A stretch of 54,374 nt of DNA from Muribaculaceae bacterium (GTDB lineage: Bacteria; Bacteroidota; Bacteroidia; Bacteroidales; Muribaculaceae), in contig JAFOYQ010000083.1 of NCBI GenBank assembly GCA_017424575.1, positions 1 to 54,374 of the forward strand. Reading direction: 5' to 3'. Shown piece by piece: positions 34,896 through 44,455 of this stretch (the first letter of the stretch is position 1; every line of letters starts with the position of its first letter). The position numbers and the translations under genes were made by a program. The notes under the pieces were generated by a model. That model searched no databases and was not told where the DNA came from. It saw nothing but the letters and a program-made list of their open reading frames with translations.

Positions 34896-34903
34896 TATAT
34901 TTG
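34896..34903 (+). promoter_or_regulatory. Promoter -7 element for the GLUG lipoprotein pair
   Basis: TATATTTG matches TAnnTTTG, 19-28 nt before the possible start codons at 34923 and 34932. Confidence 0.5.
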
Positions 34904-34922
34904 CAATTAGAAAAATTTAATA

Positions 34923-37853
34923 ATGCATATCATGAAAAAGCTTCAACTTATCACATTGTTAATAGGCATGTTGTTTGTGGCATGCGAAGATGACTTTGAC
35001 AATCCAAACTCCAATAAGCCTATCGATAATTATATTGGAGACCTAAAAACATTTGAATTGGGAGTCGAAGCCGAAAATTTCCATTTCAATGATACAACTG
35101 AATGTTTCATGCTCACTAAAGATGACATTGAAATATCGCGCAAATGTATCACAACAAAAAGCGATGGCAAAACAATTGTAAAGCTTGAAGAGGGACTTGC
35201 CGATGGTGTTTATCGTTTGCTTTACTTTGAATATAAAATAGAATCAGATAATAGCGAAGAGGAAATCACCAGGCAGTTTGGACTTGGTTGTCGCATTGAA
35301 ATATATAAGAAAAATGTTAGAATAATCGACTCTTTTGACAAGACATTGCAAATGACCGGTTCGGGTACAGCCGAAGATCCATATATTGTAACATGTGGTC
35401 CACACCTATATAATCTAACATTAGGCGTACAAGACTTTTATCAATATGATAAATTCAACGGAGCTTACTTTAAGCAAGTTGCAGATATTTCACTTCATGA
35501 TGCTTCGTATTATTGCAAACATGAAAATGGGTGGACCCCTATTGGGAATGTTGCATATCCTTTTGTCGGGACATATGATGGAGGTGGTCATAAAATCAAA
35601 AACATGTATAGCCATCATGACCAACTTTGTGGTGTAGGTTTATTTGGACATATAACAAATTCAACCATTCAAAATCTCACAATAGCCAACGCTGATATCT
35701 CTGGAGCTGTGGGTGTGGGTGGTATTGCAGGATGCCTTATGACGTTGAGTGGCGAACGCACCTCATCATCTATTATTAACTGCAAAGTTGTAAATAGCAA
35801 GCTTAAAGCCGATAACAATGGCTTTGCTGTGGGTGGTGTTGTGGGACTCATTGACATGACGACTGTGGGATTAATCGAACAATGCGAATCGGACAATAAT
35901 GTTATTAACGCTGAGTATAATGCTGGTGGCATTGTGGGGAGTGGTAGTGCTTATTCATTAACATCAATTGATTTATGTAAAAATTCAAGCACCGTTACAA
36001 CAAATTATGCTGGAGCAGGAGGCATTATTGGGGTTGCCGATACATTGTCGGTAACAACAAGTGTTAACACCGGAGCTATAGAAGGAGCCATTAAATATGC
36101 TGGAGATAGTGGTAGTTCAATCGGCCGAGGCTCGGGTGGTATTTGTGGAGGTTCGGGAGTGTCTTGGATTTCAGGTTGCGAAAATAGTGGAACAATAACA
36201 GGATATGAAGGAGTTGGAGGCATTATTGGTTCAACACGTGTAGCTTATTCGGCAGATAATGGAGCAATATATAACAACACCTATCTTCGCTATTGCAAAA
36301 ACGCTGGAAATATATCGGGAGTGAGTTCTCATGTTGGAGGATTGTGTGGCGAGGGCCAATTAGGCTGTTTTGGTTCGCTAAATACAGGTGAGGTAAAAGG
36401 CACAGACCATGTGGGAGGCATTGCTGGACACACATCTCTCTCAGTAATACATAACACCATCAACAATGGTGCTATTAAGGGGAATAATTATGTTGCAGGA
36501 ATATCTGCATTATCAAATTCGGGAGTTTATGCTGGTTGTCAAAATTATGGAGTGATAACCGCATCGGGCTCTAATGCTGCTGGGATTGTTGGTCTATCAG
36601 GGAATAACACAATGGTTCATTATTGTAGTAATTATAGTCCTATATCGGGAGGAAACACTCCTATTGGTGGCATTGTGGGCGAATTTGGAGACCCTCGAGA
36701 ATGGTCAGATTTGAATATTTGCGAAATTGTATTTGGCAGTGCTGAAATAATTTTATCGTTCCTCGGTCCAGTGTGTGCAGTCGTTGAAGAAGCTGTCGAA
36801 ATGGGTAATGCAGCAAAACACATCATGCTCGCAGTCGAAGTAGGGATAGAATCAATTATGAAAATTCCCTCAATAACATTATGGAGCTTTGGCATCGATC
36901 ATTTGAAAAATCCTCATCATGTGGAGGCCCTCGAAACTGATATTAAGGTCGATTTGAGTAATCGTGTCGATAATCTTATTGCAGAAATTAATAACATTCG
37001 TTCAACTTATAACTTTGCTGAAATTCCCTCTTTTTCATCTCAAGCATTTGTTGAACATTCTAATAATAACATCGCGCTATCTGATTATCTTACAACCTTA
37101 GCAAGTGAAGGAAAAGAGGAGAATGCAAAACTTTTTAATAAACAAATTAATAAAACAATGCAAGAACGTGCCGAAAAGATAAATAAGGAAAATGAAAACA
37201 AAGAAATAGCACTTTCCGTATTAGAGGGGATAAGTCTTGTTGCAACTACGGTGTGTACAATTGGAGCAGCCGTTGCTGGAGTTGTAGCAACGGGAGGTGT
37301 CGCTGCAGCATTTATTATTCCAGGCACAGTTATGGGCATTTTAGGGGGAGCTTGTTCAATATCTAAGGGTGCTGCCGACTATACCGATAATGTTGTTATC
37401 ATTTCACAATGTGTAAATGCAAATACAATTTCATGCAACAATATTGATAAATATGCTATGGGTGGGATTGTTGGAAAACTTCATGACCGTGGCGTTGTTA
37501 AAGATTGTCTAAACACAGGCATAGTTAATGCTGATTGCGGCCATATAGCTGGCAATACAGGTCAAAACGTTGACATCTCAAATTGTCTAACATTGGCCGA
37601 TACCAAACCTCATTATATGATTAGTATTTTTGGAGCAAATAGTTCCCTTGATAATTTATATTATTATACAAGTCATAATTTAGTAAGTTACCCTTATGGC
37701 ATTCAACTTTCCATTAATGAAATCTCAAATCCTAAAAGTTATGACGGTTGGGATATAGGCAATTCATCAGAACTATGGACTATACCCTCTTTAAGTTCGG
37801 GCAACTCATTCCCTATTCCTTTCACTTCAGAAATGACCAAACAATCAACATAA
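34923..37853 (+). CDS. GLUG-repeat surface lipoprotein with helical insertion
   Basis: The 976-residue protein has a lipoprotein signal with lipobox Phe-Val-Ala-Cys (Cys about residue 20), then acidic residues typical of surface-exported Bacteroidetes lipoproteins. After an N-terminal domain of about 140 residues there are about a dozen GLUG-type repeats, recognised by GGIVG- or GGIAG-like motifs followed by CxNxGxI. They should form a beta-solenoid. Between repeats at residue 586 and 847 lies a non-repeat, largely helical insert (about 596-822) with two hydrophobic stretches, one very rich in Gly, Ala and Val (about 766-815). Function unknown; adhesion or glycan binding is usual speculation. 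ATG 34932 is an alternative start. Confidence 0.82.
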   Translation: MHIMKKLQLITLLIGMLFVACEDDFDNPNSNKPIDNYIGDLKTFELGVEAENFHFNDTTECFMLTKDDIEISRKCITTKSDGKTIVKLEEGLADGVYRLLYFEYKIESDNSEEEITRQFGLGCRIEIYKKNVRIIDSFDKTLQMTGSGTAEDPYIVTCGPHLYNLTLGVQDFYQYDKFNGAYFKQVADISLHDASYYCKHENGWTPIGNVAYPFVGTYDGGGHKIKNMYSHHDQLCGVGLFGHITNSTIQNLTIANADISGAVGVGGIAGCLMTLSGERTSSSIINCKVVNSKLKADNNGFAVGGVVGLIDMTTVGLIEQCESDNNVINAEYNAGGIVGSGSAYSLTSIDLCKNSSTVTTNYAGAGGIIGVADTLSVTTSVNTGAIEGAIKYAGDSGSSIGRGSGGICGGSGVSWISGCENSGTITGYEGVGGIIGSTRVAYSADNGAIYNNTYLRYCKNAGNISGVSSHVGGLCGEGQLGCFGSLNTGEVKGTDHVGGIAGHTSLSVIHNTINNGAIKGNNYVAGISALSNSGVYAGCQNYGVITASGSNAAGIVGLSGNNTMVHYCSNYSPISGGNTPIGGIVGEFGDPREWSDLNICEIVFGSAEIILSFLGPVCAVVEEAVEMGNAAKHIMLAVEVGIESIMKIPSITLWSFGIDHLKNPHHVEALETDIKVDLSNRVDNLIAEINNIRSTYNFAEIPSFSSQAFVEHSNNNIALSDYLTTLASEGKEENAKLFNKQINKTMQERAEKINKENENKEIALSVLEGISLVATTVCTIGAAVAGVVATGGVAAAFIIPGTVMGILGGACSISKGAADYTDNVVIISQCVNANTISCNNIDKYAMGGIVGKLHDRGVVKDCLNTGIVNADCGHIAGNTGQNVDISNCLTLADTKPHYMISIFGANSSLDNLYYYTSHNLVSYPYGIQLSINEISNPKSYDGWDIGNSSELWTIPSLSSGNSFPIPFTSEMTKQST

Positions 37854-37865
37854 ATAGTACTAATT

Positions 37866-40832
37866 ATGAATAAGACTTTGAAACTTTTGCTATTGGCAAT
37901 ATTCTCATTAAGCATATATTCTTGCAACGAAGATGTTAATGATCTTTTTAAGAACTCTCGATTAGAAAAGTATAATGGCCATCATTTGAGTTTTTTCAGA
38001 ATCCCTCACATTCATTCATCATCAATATTTAATAGCGGTGTTGACATTATTCAAATTGAAGGATCTTATGTTGGTAGGCTTCAAGCCACTATCTCAACCA
38101 TTGATGACAAGTCGTCGGAAGTAAAATTGACAATTCCGACAGAGGCAAGCATTCCCAATGGCAATTATATAATCAAAGCCGACTCTATAAATCATCGTTA
38201 TATTGCTAAGGTTAATAATCATTTAATCACTATTGTCAACACTAATAATGGGGTTTATTCTAAATTTTTCAATCCTCTTATTTGTGATGGCTCTAAGGAG
38301 AAACCTTTTATGATTAATTCCAATCAAAAATTTAACGAATTTATTTATGCCCTCAGCCAAGACGAATATTCAGGTGCCGGATTTTATTTTAAGCAAACAG
38401 CATCTTTTCAATGGTCTAACGATGAACAAAATGATGGAGAAGGATTGGCTTCTCAAGCATTTGCTGGCAATTATAATGGCGACGACTTTATATTAACTGG
38501 GATTACAATTAACGGAAAAAATCAAGCTGGGATATTTCGACAATTAAAAGATGGAGCCACAATCTCAAATTGGAGAATCGAGAATGTGAGTATAAGTAAT
38601 GGGGAAGATTTAGGAACTATTGCTGGATATGCTCAAGGTACAGTAAAAATAAGTGGAGTATCGGTTAATGGAAACATATCTGGGACTAATAACATTGGAG
38701 GACTCATAGGAAAGGTAGAGAATGGCAAGATTTATATAGATAATGTAACTATGCAAGCCATAGTTTCGGGGTCTAAAAATATAGGTGGTGCTATTGGTTA
38801 TCAAAATTGCTATTGTTCTATAGATAAATTTAGTACAGGGAGCAGATTCAGAGTGGGAAATGAAAATTCATCAGTTTCAAATAAAGCCGAAAATGTAGGA
38901 GGACTCATAGGATATGTTAACGACCACTCATTTGATATTACAAACTCTGAAATTAGACACACTGCATCAATTGATGACAATGCTGAAATTATTTCAGGGA
39001 ATAACAAAGTAGGTGGATTAATCGGAGCAATCTCAAATCTATCTGAGGCTACAAGTAGAATAGACAATTGCAGGGTTCTATCTCCAATTAGAGCCACTAA
39101 CTATTGTGGGGGATTTATTGGATATGCCGAAATTGCTCACCAACTTTCAATCACCAATAACCAATCGTGTATAATTACAAATGGAGGGAAATATATTGGT
39201 GGCATCATTGGCTATCTCAAATATACAACTGCATCAGACGATTTACTCTCATTTGCCAATAATAATGTTGTAGAAAGTGATAATTGTGAAATACAGATTA
39301 AAGGAAATAGTTATGTGGGAGGATTGTTTGGTTATATAAAAGCTAAAACGCTATCTTTGAAAGGAGATAATTACATTATGACACCTATAATTGGCGACTC
39401 TTATGTAGGTGGTTTAGCTGGAGAAATTGAAGGAACGATATTTAATATCGGCACTCCATTATATGGTAAAGCCAACACACAAATATCAGGGCTTCAAATT
39501 CAGGCTAATTCCATTGGTGGGGGTATTGTTGGAAACATGAAATCATCAACGCTTCGTGGAAACCAAACATTATACCCAACGTCAGGAATAAGCCACTTTG
39601 ATCCCACTAAAGCATCAATAATATGCACAATAACAAAACAGAAGAAAGCAGATGGAACAGAAGACAATACTAAAGTTGGGAATAGTATAGGTGGTGCAGT
39701 AGGCAGTGCTTACAAATCAATAATTGAAGGAATTTCTGTAAAAGCTAACGTTTATAACAATACTGGAGGAAGATACACTGGTGGTGTTGTGGGATATTTT
39801 GATGATGGGAATAAAGCTGTAATAAGTTGCTCTTTTGATGGGTATGTATATGGAGGAGATTTCACTGGAGGAATTGTTGGAGAAATCAACAAACTTGGAC
39901 AAATCAAGCAATGTATTAATTATGGCAACATTGCTGGAGGAGTGAGAACAGGTGGAATTGTTGGCAAGGTATTTAATAAAGATGATGAACCCTGGGTTAA
40001 TGAGTGTGCCAATGTAGGTAATATTAGTGGTCAGCATTTTGTTGGAGGTATTGTTGGTCTCATCTCAGCCGATGGCAAAGAAGGTAAAGACTGGACTAAA
40101 ATTGCTCGTTGTGGCAACTACGGCAATGTTACTGCGTCAAGTAGTGATTGGGGGTGTGTAGGTGGAATTGTTGGCAAATGCGATTCCGATAAAATCAGAG
40201 TAAACCATTGTGCTAACCATGGTACAATTACTGGAAACGGATATTTCAAAGGGATTGGTGGTATTGGTGGCTCTCTCGGGCAAGATGCTGAAGGTCTTGA
40301 AGAGTACGACAATGTCCATGTGTATAATTGTGCTAATACTGGAACGATTGTTTCTGACCGTTCTTCTGGAGCTCACATGGGGGGAATTGTTGGTTATATG
40401 GAAGAAGGGAAATGCGCAGCCGAGGATTCTCACGTTGAACGATGCTATAATTGTGGCAGTGTTGGACCAGCAAAAGAGGCTACACATGGAGGCATAATTG
40501 GTCATTGCGATTATTACGTTGCGTTAGAATATTGCATTAATTATGGTTATACACACGAAAATGGAGAGTCAATGATAGGGACAGTTGTAACGGCAGGTAT
40601 TGTGTACAACAACCATTTGTATCATCTTAAAGATTCAGGTGATAATGATGGGCATAGTTGGAGCTCAACATCTTTTACCACATCAGAAATGGGAGATTTA
40701 ACTAATTTTACTGATTATAGCAGTTCTGATTGGATGGTTAGCCAGCAATTAAATATGAAAGGTGATGAAGAAAGCACTAAATCAAGAGTTATCCTCAAAG
40801 ATTGTCCATTCCAGAATATCGTATATAAATAA
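37866..40832 (+). CDS. GLUG-repeat surface lipoprotein
   Basis: The 988-residue lipoprotein has lipobox Ile-Tyr-Ser-Cys (Cys about residue 20) followed by Asn-Glu-Asp. An N-terminal domain of about 190 residues precedes roughly twenty GLUG-like repeats that run to near residue 890, each with a GG(I/L/V)(I/V)G core, so the protein should be a long beta-solenoid. It lacks the helical insertion of its upstream partner. The 12-nt gap places it in the same operon. The two share architecture but differ in most positions, so they are old paralogues. No enzyme motif was seen. Confidence 0.82.
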   Translation: MNKTLKLLLLAIFSLSIYSCNEDVNDLFKNSRLEKYNGHHLSFFRIPHIHSSSIFNSGVDIIQIEGSYVGRLQATISTIDDKSSEVKLTIPTEASIPNGNYIIKADSINHRYIAKVNNHLITIVNTNNGVYSKFFNPLICDGSKEKPFMINSNQKFNEFIYALSQDEYSGAGFYFKQTASFQWSNDEQNDGEGLASQAFAGNYNGDDFILTGITINGKNQAGIFRQLKDGATISNWRIENVSISNGEDLGTIAGYAQGTVKISGVSVNGNISGTNNIGGLIGKVENGKIYIDNVTMQAIVSGSKNIGGAIGYQNCYCSIDKFSTGSRFRVGNENSSVSNKAENVGGLIGYVNDHSFDITNSEIRHTASIDDNAEIISGNNKVGGLIGAISNLSEATSRIDNCRVLSPIRATNYCGGFIGYAEIAHQLSITNNQSCIITNGGKYIGGIIGYLKYTTASDDLLSFANNNVVESDNCEIQIKGNSYVGGLFGYIKAKTLSLKGDNYIMTPIIGDSYVGGLAGEIEGTIFNIGTPLYGKANTQISGLQIQANSIGGGIVGNMKSSTLRGNQTLYPTSGISHFDPTKASIICTITKQKKADGTEDNTKVGNSIGGAVGSAYKSIIEGISVKANVYNNTGGRYTGGVVGYFDDGNKAVISCSFDGYVYGGDFTGGIVGEINKLGQIKQCINYGNIAGGVRTGGIVGKVFNKDDEPWVNECANVGNISGQHFVGGIVGLISADGKEGKDWTKIARCGNYGNVTASSSDWGCVGGIVGKCDSDKIRVNHCANHGTITGNGYFKGIGGIGGSLGQDAEGLEEYDNVHVYNCANTGTIVSDRSSGAHMGGIVGYMEEGKCAAEDSHVERCYNCGSVGPAKEATHGGIIGHCDYYVALEYCINYGYTHENGESMIGTVVTAGIVYNNHLYHLKDSGDNDGHSWSSTSFTTSEMGDLTNFTDYSSSDWMVSQQLNMKGDEESTKSRVILKDCPFQNIVYK

Positions 40833-40850
40833 TATTCTATATTTTTTGAT

Positions 40851-40884
40851 AAGTGGCAGCGAAATATTCGTTGCCGCTTTTTTG
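40851..40884 (+). terminator. Terminator of the GLUG operon
   Basis: A 13-bp stem (40851-40863 with 40867-40879, two G-U pairs) closes a 3-nt loop and runs into T6. It overlaps the -33 element of the next promoter. Confidence 0.88.
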
Positions 40885-40911
40885 TTTTATTGGCAATAAT
40901 AACTACTTTTG
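40881..40911 (+). promoter_or_regulatory. Full promoter for the RSH gene
   Basis: The -33 element TTTG (40881-40884) and -7 element TACTTTTG (40904-40911) are 19 nt apart. The leader to the start codon at 41003 is about 85 nt and contains a perfect hairpin. Confidence 0.6.
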
Positions 40912-40935
40912 TGGTATATTATGCAAGTTTTTTCT

Positions 40936-40957
40936 CACGATAGAATAATCTATCGTG
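40936..40957 (+). promoter_or_regulatory. Leader hairpin upstream of the RSH gene
   Basis: CACGATAGA (40936-40944) and TCTATCGTG (40949-40957) form a perfect 9-bp stem with loop ATAA. No T-run follows, so it is not a terminator. It lies in the early transcribed leader and may be an operator or an RNA element. Confidence 0.55.
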
Positions 40958-41002
40958 ATTGCGTTAATAATACTTAGTCGTTAGACCTTAAATGTTAGAT
41001 TT

Positions 41003-42874
41003 ATGGAAAAGGATTATAATGCCATAATAGAGCAAAATATAAATGAAATGTTTGACGCTATTAAGCGTCGCATTGAACCCGAAGATATGCTTCGTATCAA
41101 GGAAGCTTTTAATCTTGCACGTGAAGCACACTCTAAACAATTTCGCAAATCGGGCGAACCATATATCCTCCACCCTATTGCCGTAGCACGCATTATTGCT
41201 GAAGAACTTGAATTGGGCGCAAATCCCATCATGGCAGCATTTCTTCACGATGTCGTAGAAGATACTGACTACACGATTGAAGATATTCGCAAACAATTTG
41301 GCGACGATGTAGCATTTCTTGTGGGAGTTGTGACAAAAAAGAAAAAAGACCACTACGAACGCTCGAAACAGGTTGACAATTATCAACAGATTCTTGAATC
41401 GATACAATATGATGTGCGAGCGTTGCTCATAAAACTCGCCGACCGTTTGCACAACATGCGCACACTCGACAGTATGCGTCCCGATAAGCAGATGAAAATT
41501 GCTGGAGAAACCGACTATTTCTACGCTCCTCTTGCTAATCGTTTGGGGTTGTACCATATTAAAAGCGAATTGGAAAATCTATCGTTCCGTTATCGCTGTC
41601 CTCAAGAATATGCCGAAATAGAATCGCTCCTTGCTCAAGAAAAGGAGAATATCAAAGATATGACCGAAACATTCCTTTCACGCATTGAGGAGATTTTCTC
41701 GCGCGAGGGAATCAAGGCTCGCACCGAGATGCGTTTTCGTCCACCATTTAGTATTTGGCGTAAGATGAAAAATAAAGGGTGTGATTTCTATCATGTATCG
41801 GGCAAACATTATATTCGCATCATCTACCCCAACATGACTCAACTTTCTGAAAAAGAGATGAGTCTGCACATATACGCCGTTCTTACCGACGTATTTAAGG
41901 AACGTCCAGGTAGCGTAGCCAACTATATTAATGCACCTAAAGAGAATGGGTATCAAAGTTTCCATGTAAAGTTGCTTTCTCCTCGAGGCAAGTGGGAAGA
42001 GGTGCACATTTCTTCTGAACGCATGGTGAGAAACTCTCGATTGGGTTGCACTGCCGAACGAAGCGAAAAAAACATCAAAGCATGGCTCGACAAATTCCGT
42101 GAAGTACTTAAAGATGTGGCTCACCATAGCAATGAGATGGATTTCATGGAGGGTGTTACGTCTTCGTTCTACAACGATGATATTATGGTGTTTACCCCTA
42201 AAGGTAAAGCGATTATTCTACCCAAAGATGCCACTGCACTCGACTTTGCCTATGAAATTCATAGTGAAGTAGGACAACATGCAAAATATGCGCGTATCAA
42301 CGGCCGACTTTCATCGGTTAAAACTGTGTTGCAGCGTGGTGATTGCGTAGAGATTGGCACTGACGAAAATGTCAACCCTCGCCCCGACTGGATTAACCAT
42401 GTGCTCACCTATCGCGCAAAAAAACAGATTAGAACATATCTATCTCATCAAAAGCACATAAAATACATTCTTTGTCCTCATTGTCACCCTATCCCAGGCG
42501 AAGAGGTAATAGGATTTAAGAGTCAACGAAACGGCATTACTCTCCACAAACGAAATTGTAAGAGCGCAATTGCATTAGCTTCACACGAGGGCGATTCTAT
42601 TGTACCTGTAAACTTCGAGGAAGATCCCGAATTTTTGTATCCAGTGAGATTGATTATTCGTGGCATCGACCGTTACCATTTGTTGAGCGACTTGATAGAG
42701 TGTATTACTGAGCAACAACATCTCTCAATGGCCGACTTAGCAACAAACACCATTGACAACATTGCCGAATGTACTATTGACTTTGCTATCCACTCTGTGA
42801 GAGAACTTAATGAAGCAATAGAAAGCATCAATGCAATTGAAGGCATCGACGAAGTGTATCGAGTTTATATCTAA
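41003..42874 (+). CDS. RelA/SpoT-homologue, hydrolase-competent with degenerate synthetase
   Basis: RSH enzymes make and degrade the alarmone (p)ppGpp. The 623-residue product is shorter than typical bifunctional forms of about 730. The N-terminal HD hydrolase is intact: His57, His82-Asp83, Glu86-Asp87, and Asp147 in KLADRLHN. The synthetase region (about 240-355) keeps SIWRKMKNKG and NGYQSFH, but the catalytic Asp of the usual YDLIAIR is replaced (Ser-Gly-Lys-His-Tyr at 266-270), FKDYI is VANYI, and EIQIRT reads EVHISS. TGS (about 390-450), a Cys/His zinc-finger region and a C-terminal ACT domain follow. It is probably a SpoT-like hydrolase; synthesis must come from another protein. Confidence 0.88.
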   Translation: MEKDYNAIIEQNINEMFDAIKRRIEPEDMLRIKEAFNLAREAHSKQFRKSGEPYILHPIAVARIIAEELELGANPIMAAFLHDVVEDTDYTIEDIRKQFGDDVAFLVGVVTKKKKDHYERSKQVDNYQQILESIQYDVRALLIKLADRLHNMRTLDSMRPDKQMKIAGETDYFYAPLANRLGLYHIKSELENLSFRYRCPQEYAEIESLLAQEKENIKDMTETFLSRIEEIFSREGIKARTEMRFRPPFSIWRKMKNKGCDFYHVSGKHYIRIIYPNMTQLSEKEMSLHIYAVLTDVFKERPGSVANYINAPKENGYQSFHVKLLSPRGKWEEVHISSERMVRNSRLGCTAERSEKNIKAWLDKFREVLKDVAHHSNEMDFMEGVTSSFYNDDIMVFTPKGKAIILPKDATALDFAYEIHSEVGQHAKYARINGRLSSVKTVLQRGDCVEIGTDENVNPRPDWINHVLTYRAKKQIRTYLSHQKHIKYILCPHCHPIPGEEVIGFKSQRNGITLHKRNCKSAIALASHEGDSIVPVNFEEDPEFLYPVRLIIRGIDRYHLLSDLIECITEQQHLSMADLATNTIDNIAECTIDFAIHSVRELNEAIESINAIEGIDEVYRVYI

Positions 42875-42888
42875 TCAGTTATAGTAGC

Positions 42889-43476
42889 ATGAATATATTA
42901 TACATTCACGGACTCTCCTCTTCAGGAAATTCGAGCACTGCAACTCGATTAAGAGAACTTCTTCCGCATGATACAATCGTCAGTCCCGACCTACCTATTA
43001 ACCCACAAGAGGCATTGGATATGTTGCTACAATTGTGCAAAGAGGAACAAATTGCCCTCGCCATAGGCACTTCAATGGGTGGTATGTTTGCTCAAAAACT
43101 AAGAGGATACCAAAAGATTTTGGTCAATCCAGCATTTCATGTATCTCAATCATTGCGCAACAAAATAGGGGTTAATCCTTTTTTTAGTAGTCGAAAAGAT
43201 GGAGCAACCGAATTTGAAATAACTCCTGAATTATGTGACCTTTATGAAAACCTTGAAAAGGAACAGTTTAAGGGGTTAACTCAAGCCGAACTCGACATCA
43301 CTCACGGGCTATTTGCAACAAATGACAATATTGTAAACTGTAGCGAGGAGTATATACAATTCTACGACAATTACTACACATTTGATGGAGAGCATAGACT
43401 ATCTCTCGACAATCTCAAAAACGATGTAATACCTCTGATTGAAAAAATCAGGGATAATCTTGATAATCAATCATAG
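42889..43476 (+). CDS. YqiA/YcfP-family alpha/beta-hydrolase
   Basis: The 195-residue cytoplasmic protein opens with MNILYIHGLSSSGNSSTA, the oxyanion-hole region of small YqiA-type esterases. The nucleophile elbow GTSMGGMFA (Ser at about residue 64) follows, and an EHRLS motif near the C-terminus holds the likely catalytic His. E. coli YqiA hydrolyses short acyl-CoA and p-nitrophenyl esters, but its cellular substrate is unknown. It follows the RSH gene by 14 nt and is probably cotranscribed with it. Confidence 0.85.
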   Translation: MNILYIHGLSSSGNSSTATRLRELLPHDTIVSPDLPINPQEALDMLLQLCKEEQIALAIGTSMGGMFAQKLRGYQKILVNPAFHVSQSLRNKIGVNPFFSSRKDGATEFEITPELCDLYENLEKEQFKGLTQAELDITHGLFATNDNIVNCSEEYIQFYDNYYTFDGEHRLSLDNLKNDVIPLIEKIRDNLDNQS

Positions 43477-43478
43477 AT

Positions 43479-43510
43479 TTTGACTAAATGGACAAAAAGT
43501 AGTAACTTTG
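43479..43510 (+). promoter_or_regulatory. Full Bacteroidetes promoter for metA
   Basis: TTTG (43479-43482) and TAACTTTG (43503-43510) are 20 nt apart, the ideal spacing. The leader of about 20 nt before ATG 43538 is too short for a SAM riboswitch. Confidence 0.75.
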
Positions 43511-43537
43511 TCATGTTAATCAAAATTATGAAGTTTT

Positions 43538-44455
43538 ATGCCTGTTAGAGTTCCTGTATCGCTTCCGGCGGTAGAAACATTACGTTCTGAAAACATTTTT
43601 GTCATTGATGAACAACGAGCATCGTCGCAAGATATTCGTCCATTGCGCATTGCGATTCTCAATCTCATGCCGTTGAAAATCATGACAGAAACTGACCTTT
43701 TGCGTCTTATCTCTAACACTCCTCTTCAAGTTGAACTTGACTTTATTGACACCGATAGCCATGTTTCAAAAAATACTCCACGTGAGCATATTGAAACATT
43801 CTATAAAAAGTTTGACGACATCAAACACAATAACTACGACGGATTTATCATTACAGGCGCTCCCGTTGAAAAGGTTGATTTTGAAGAGGTTGATTATTGG
43901 GAAGAATTAACTGAGATTTTTGATTGGGCAAAGAAACATGTCACCTCTACCCTATACATCTGTTGGGCTGCACTCGCTGGACTATACCATCATCACGGCA
44001 TCCCCAAATATGTCCTCGACAAAAAAATTTCGGGAGTATTTGAGCATCGTGTAAAAGACGAACGCAACCCCATTTTCCGTGGTTTTGACGACGTTTTCTA
44101 TGTGCCTCATAGTCGATATAGTGAAGTGCGTCGCGAAGATATTGAAAAGGTCCCCGAATTAAAAATCATTGCTGAAAGCGACGATAGTGGTGTGTATATG
44201 GTAATGGCTCGTGGTGGACGCGAGTTTTTCATCACTGGACACTCTGAATACTCTCCTGGCACACTTGATTTTGAGTATCACCGCGATCTCGAAAAAGGTA
44301 TAAATCCAGCCATTCCAGCAAACTATTACCTCAACGACGATCCTTCACAACAACCCATAGTGCGCTGGCGTTCGCATGCCAACTTGCTTTTCTCAAATTG
44401 GCTCAACTACTTCGTCTACCAAGAAACCCCTTACGATATTAGAGAGATTAAATAG
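43538..44455 (+). CDS. metA: Homoserine O-acyltransferase (MetA), probably acetyl-CoA specific
   Basis: MetA activates homoserine for methionine synthesis. The 305-residue product has full length. The catalytic Cys142 lies in [15 protein letters not shown], and the His/Glu pair follows in [10 protein letters not shown] and downstream. Residue 111, in the GAPVEK motif, is Glu. In this family Glu111 was linked with acetyl-CoA use and Gly111 with succinyl-CoA use, so O-acetylhomoserine is the predicted product despite the usual succinyltransferase label. It has its own promoter and terminator. Confidence 0.95.
   Translation: MPVRVPVSLPAVETLRSENIFVIDEQRASSQDIRPLRIAILNLMPLKIMTETDLLRLISNTPLQVELDFIDTDSHVSKNTPREHIETFYKKFDDIKHNNYDGFIITGAPVEKVDFEEVDYWEELTEIFDWAKKHVTSTLYICWAALAGLYHHHGIPKYVLDKKISGVFEHRVKDERNPIFRGFDDVFYVPHSRYSEVRREDIEKVPELKIIAESDDSGVYMVMARGGREFFITGHSEYSPGTLDFEYHRDLEKGINPAIPANYYLNDDPSQQPIVRWRSHANLLFSNWLNYFVYQETPYDIREIK

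Noticed and set aside
35700-40500. Repeated GGTGGxATTGTTGG-like DNA considered as CRISPR or satellite repeat
   Set aside because: The repeats are in-frame GLUG protein repeats with variable spacing and diverged bases; there are no constant repeat-spacer units.
40988-41557. Minus-strand frame of 189 residues at the start of the RSH gene
   Set aside because: Antisense to the conserved HD domain; composition is typical of a shadow frame.
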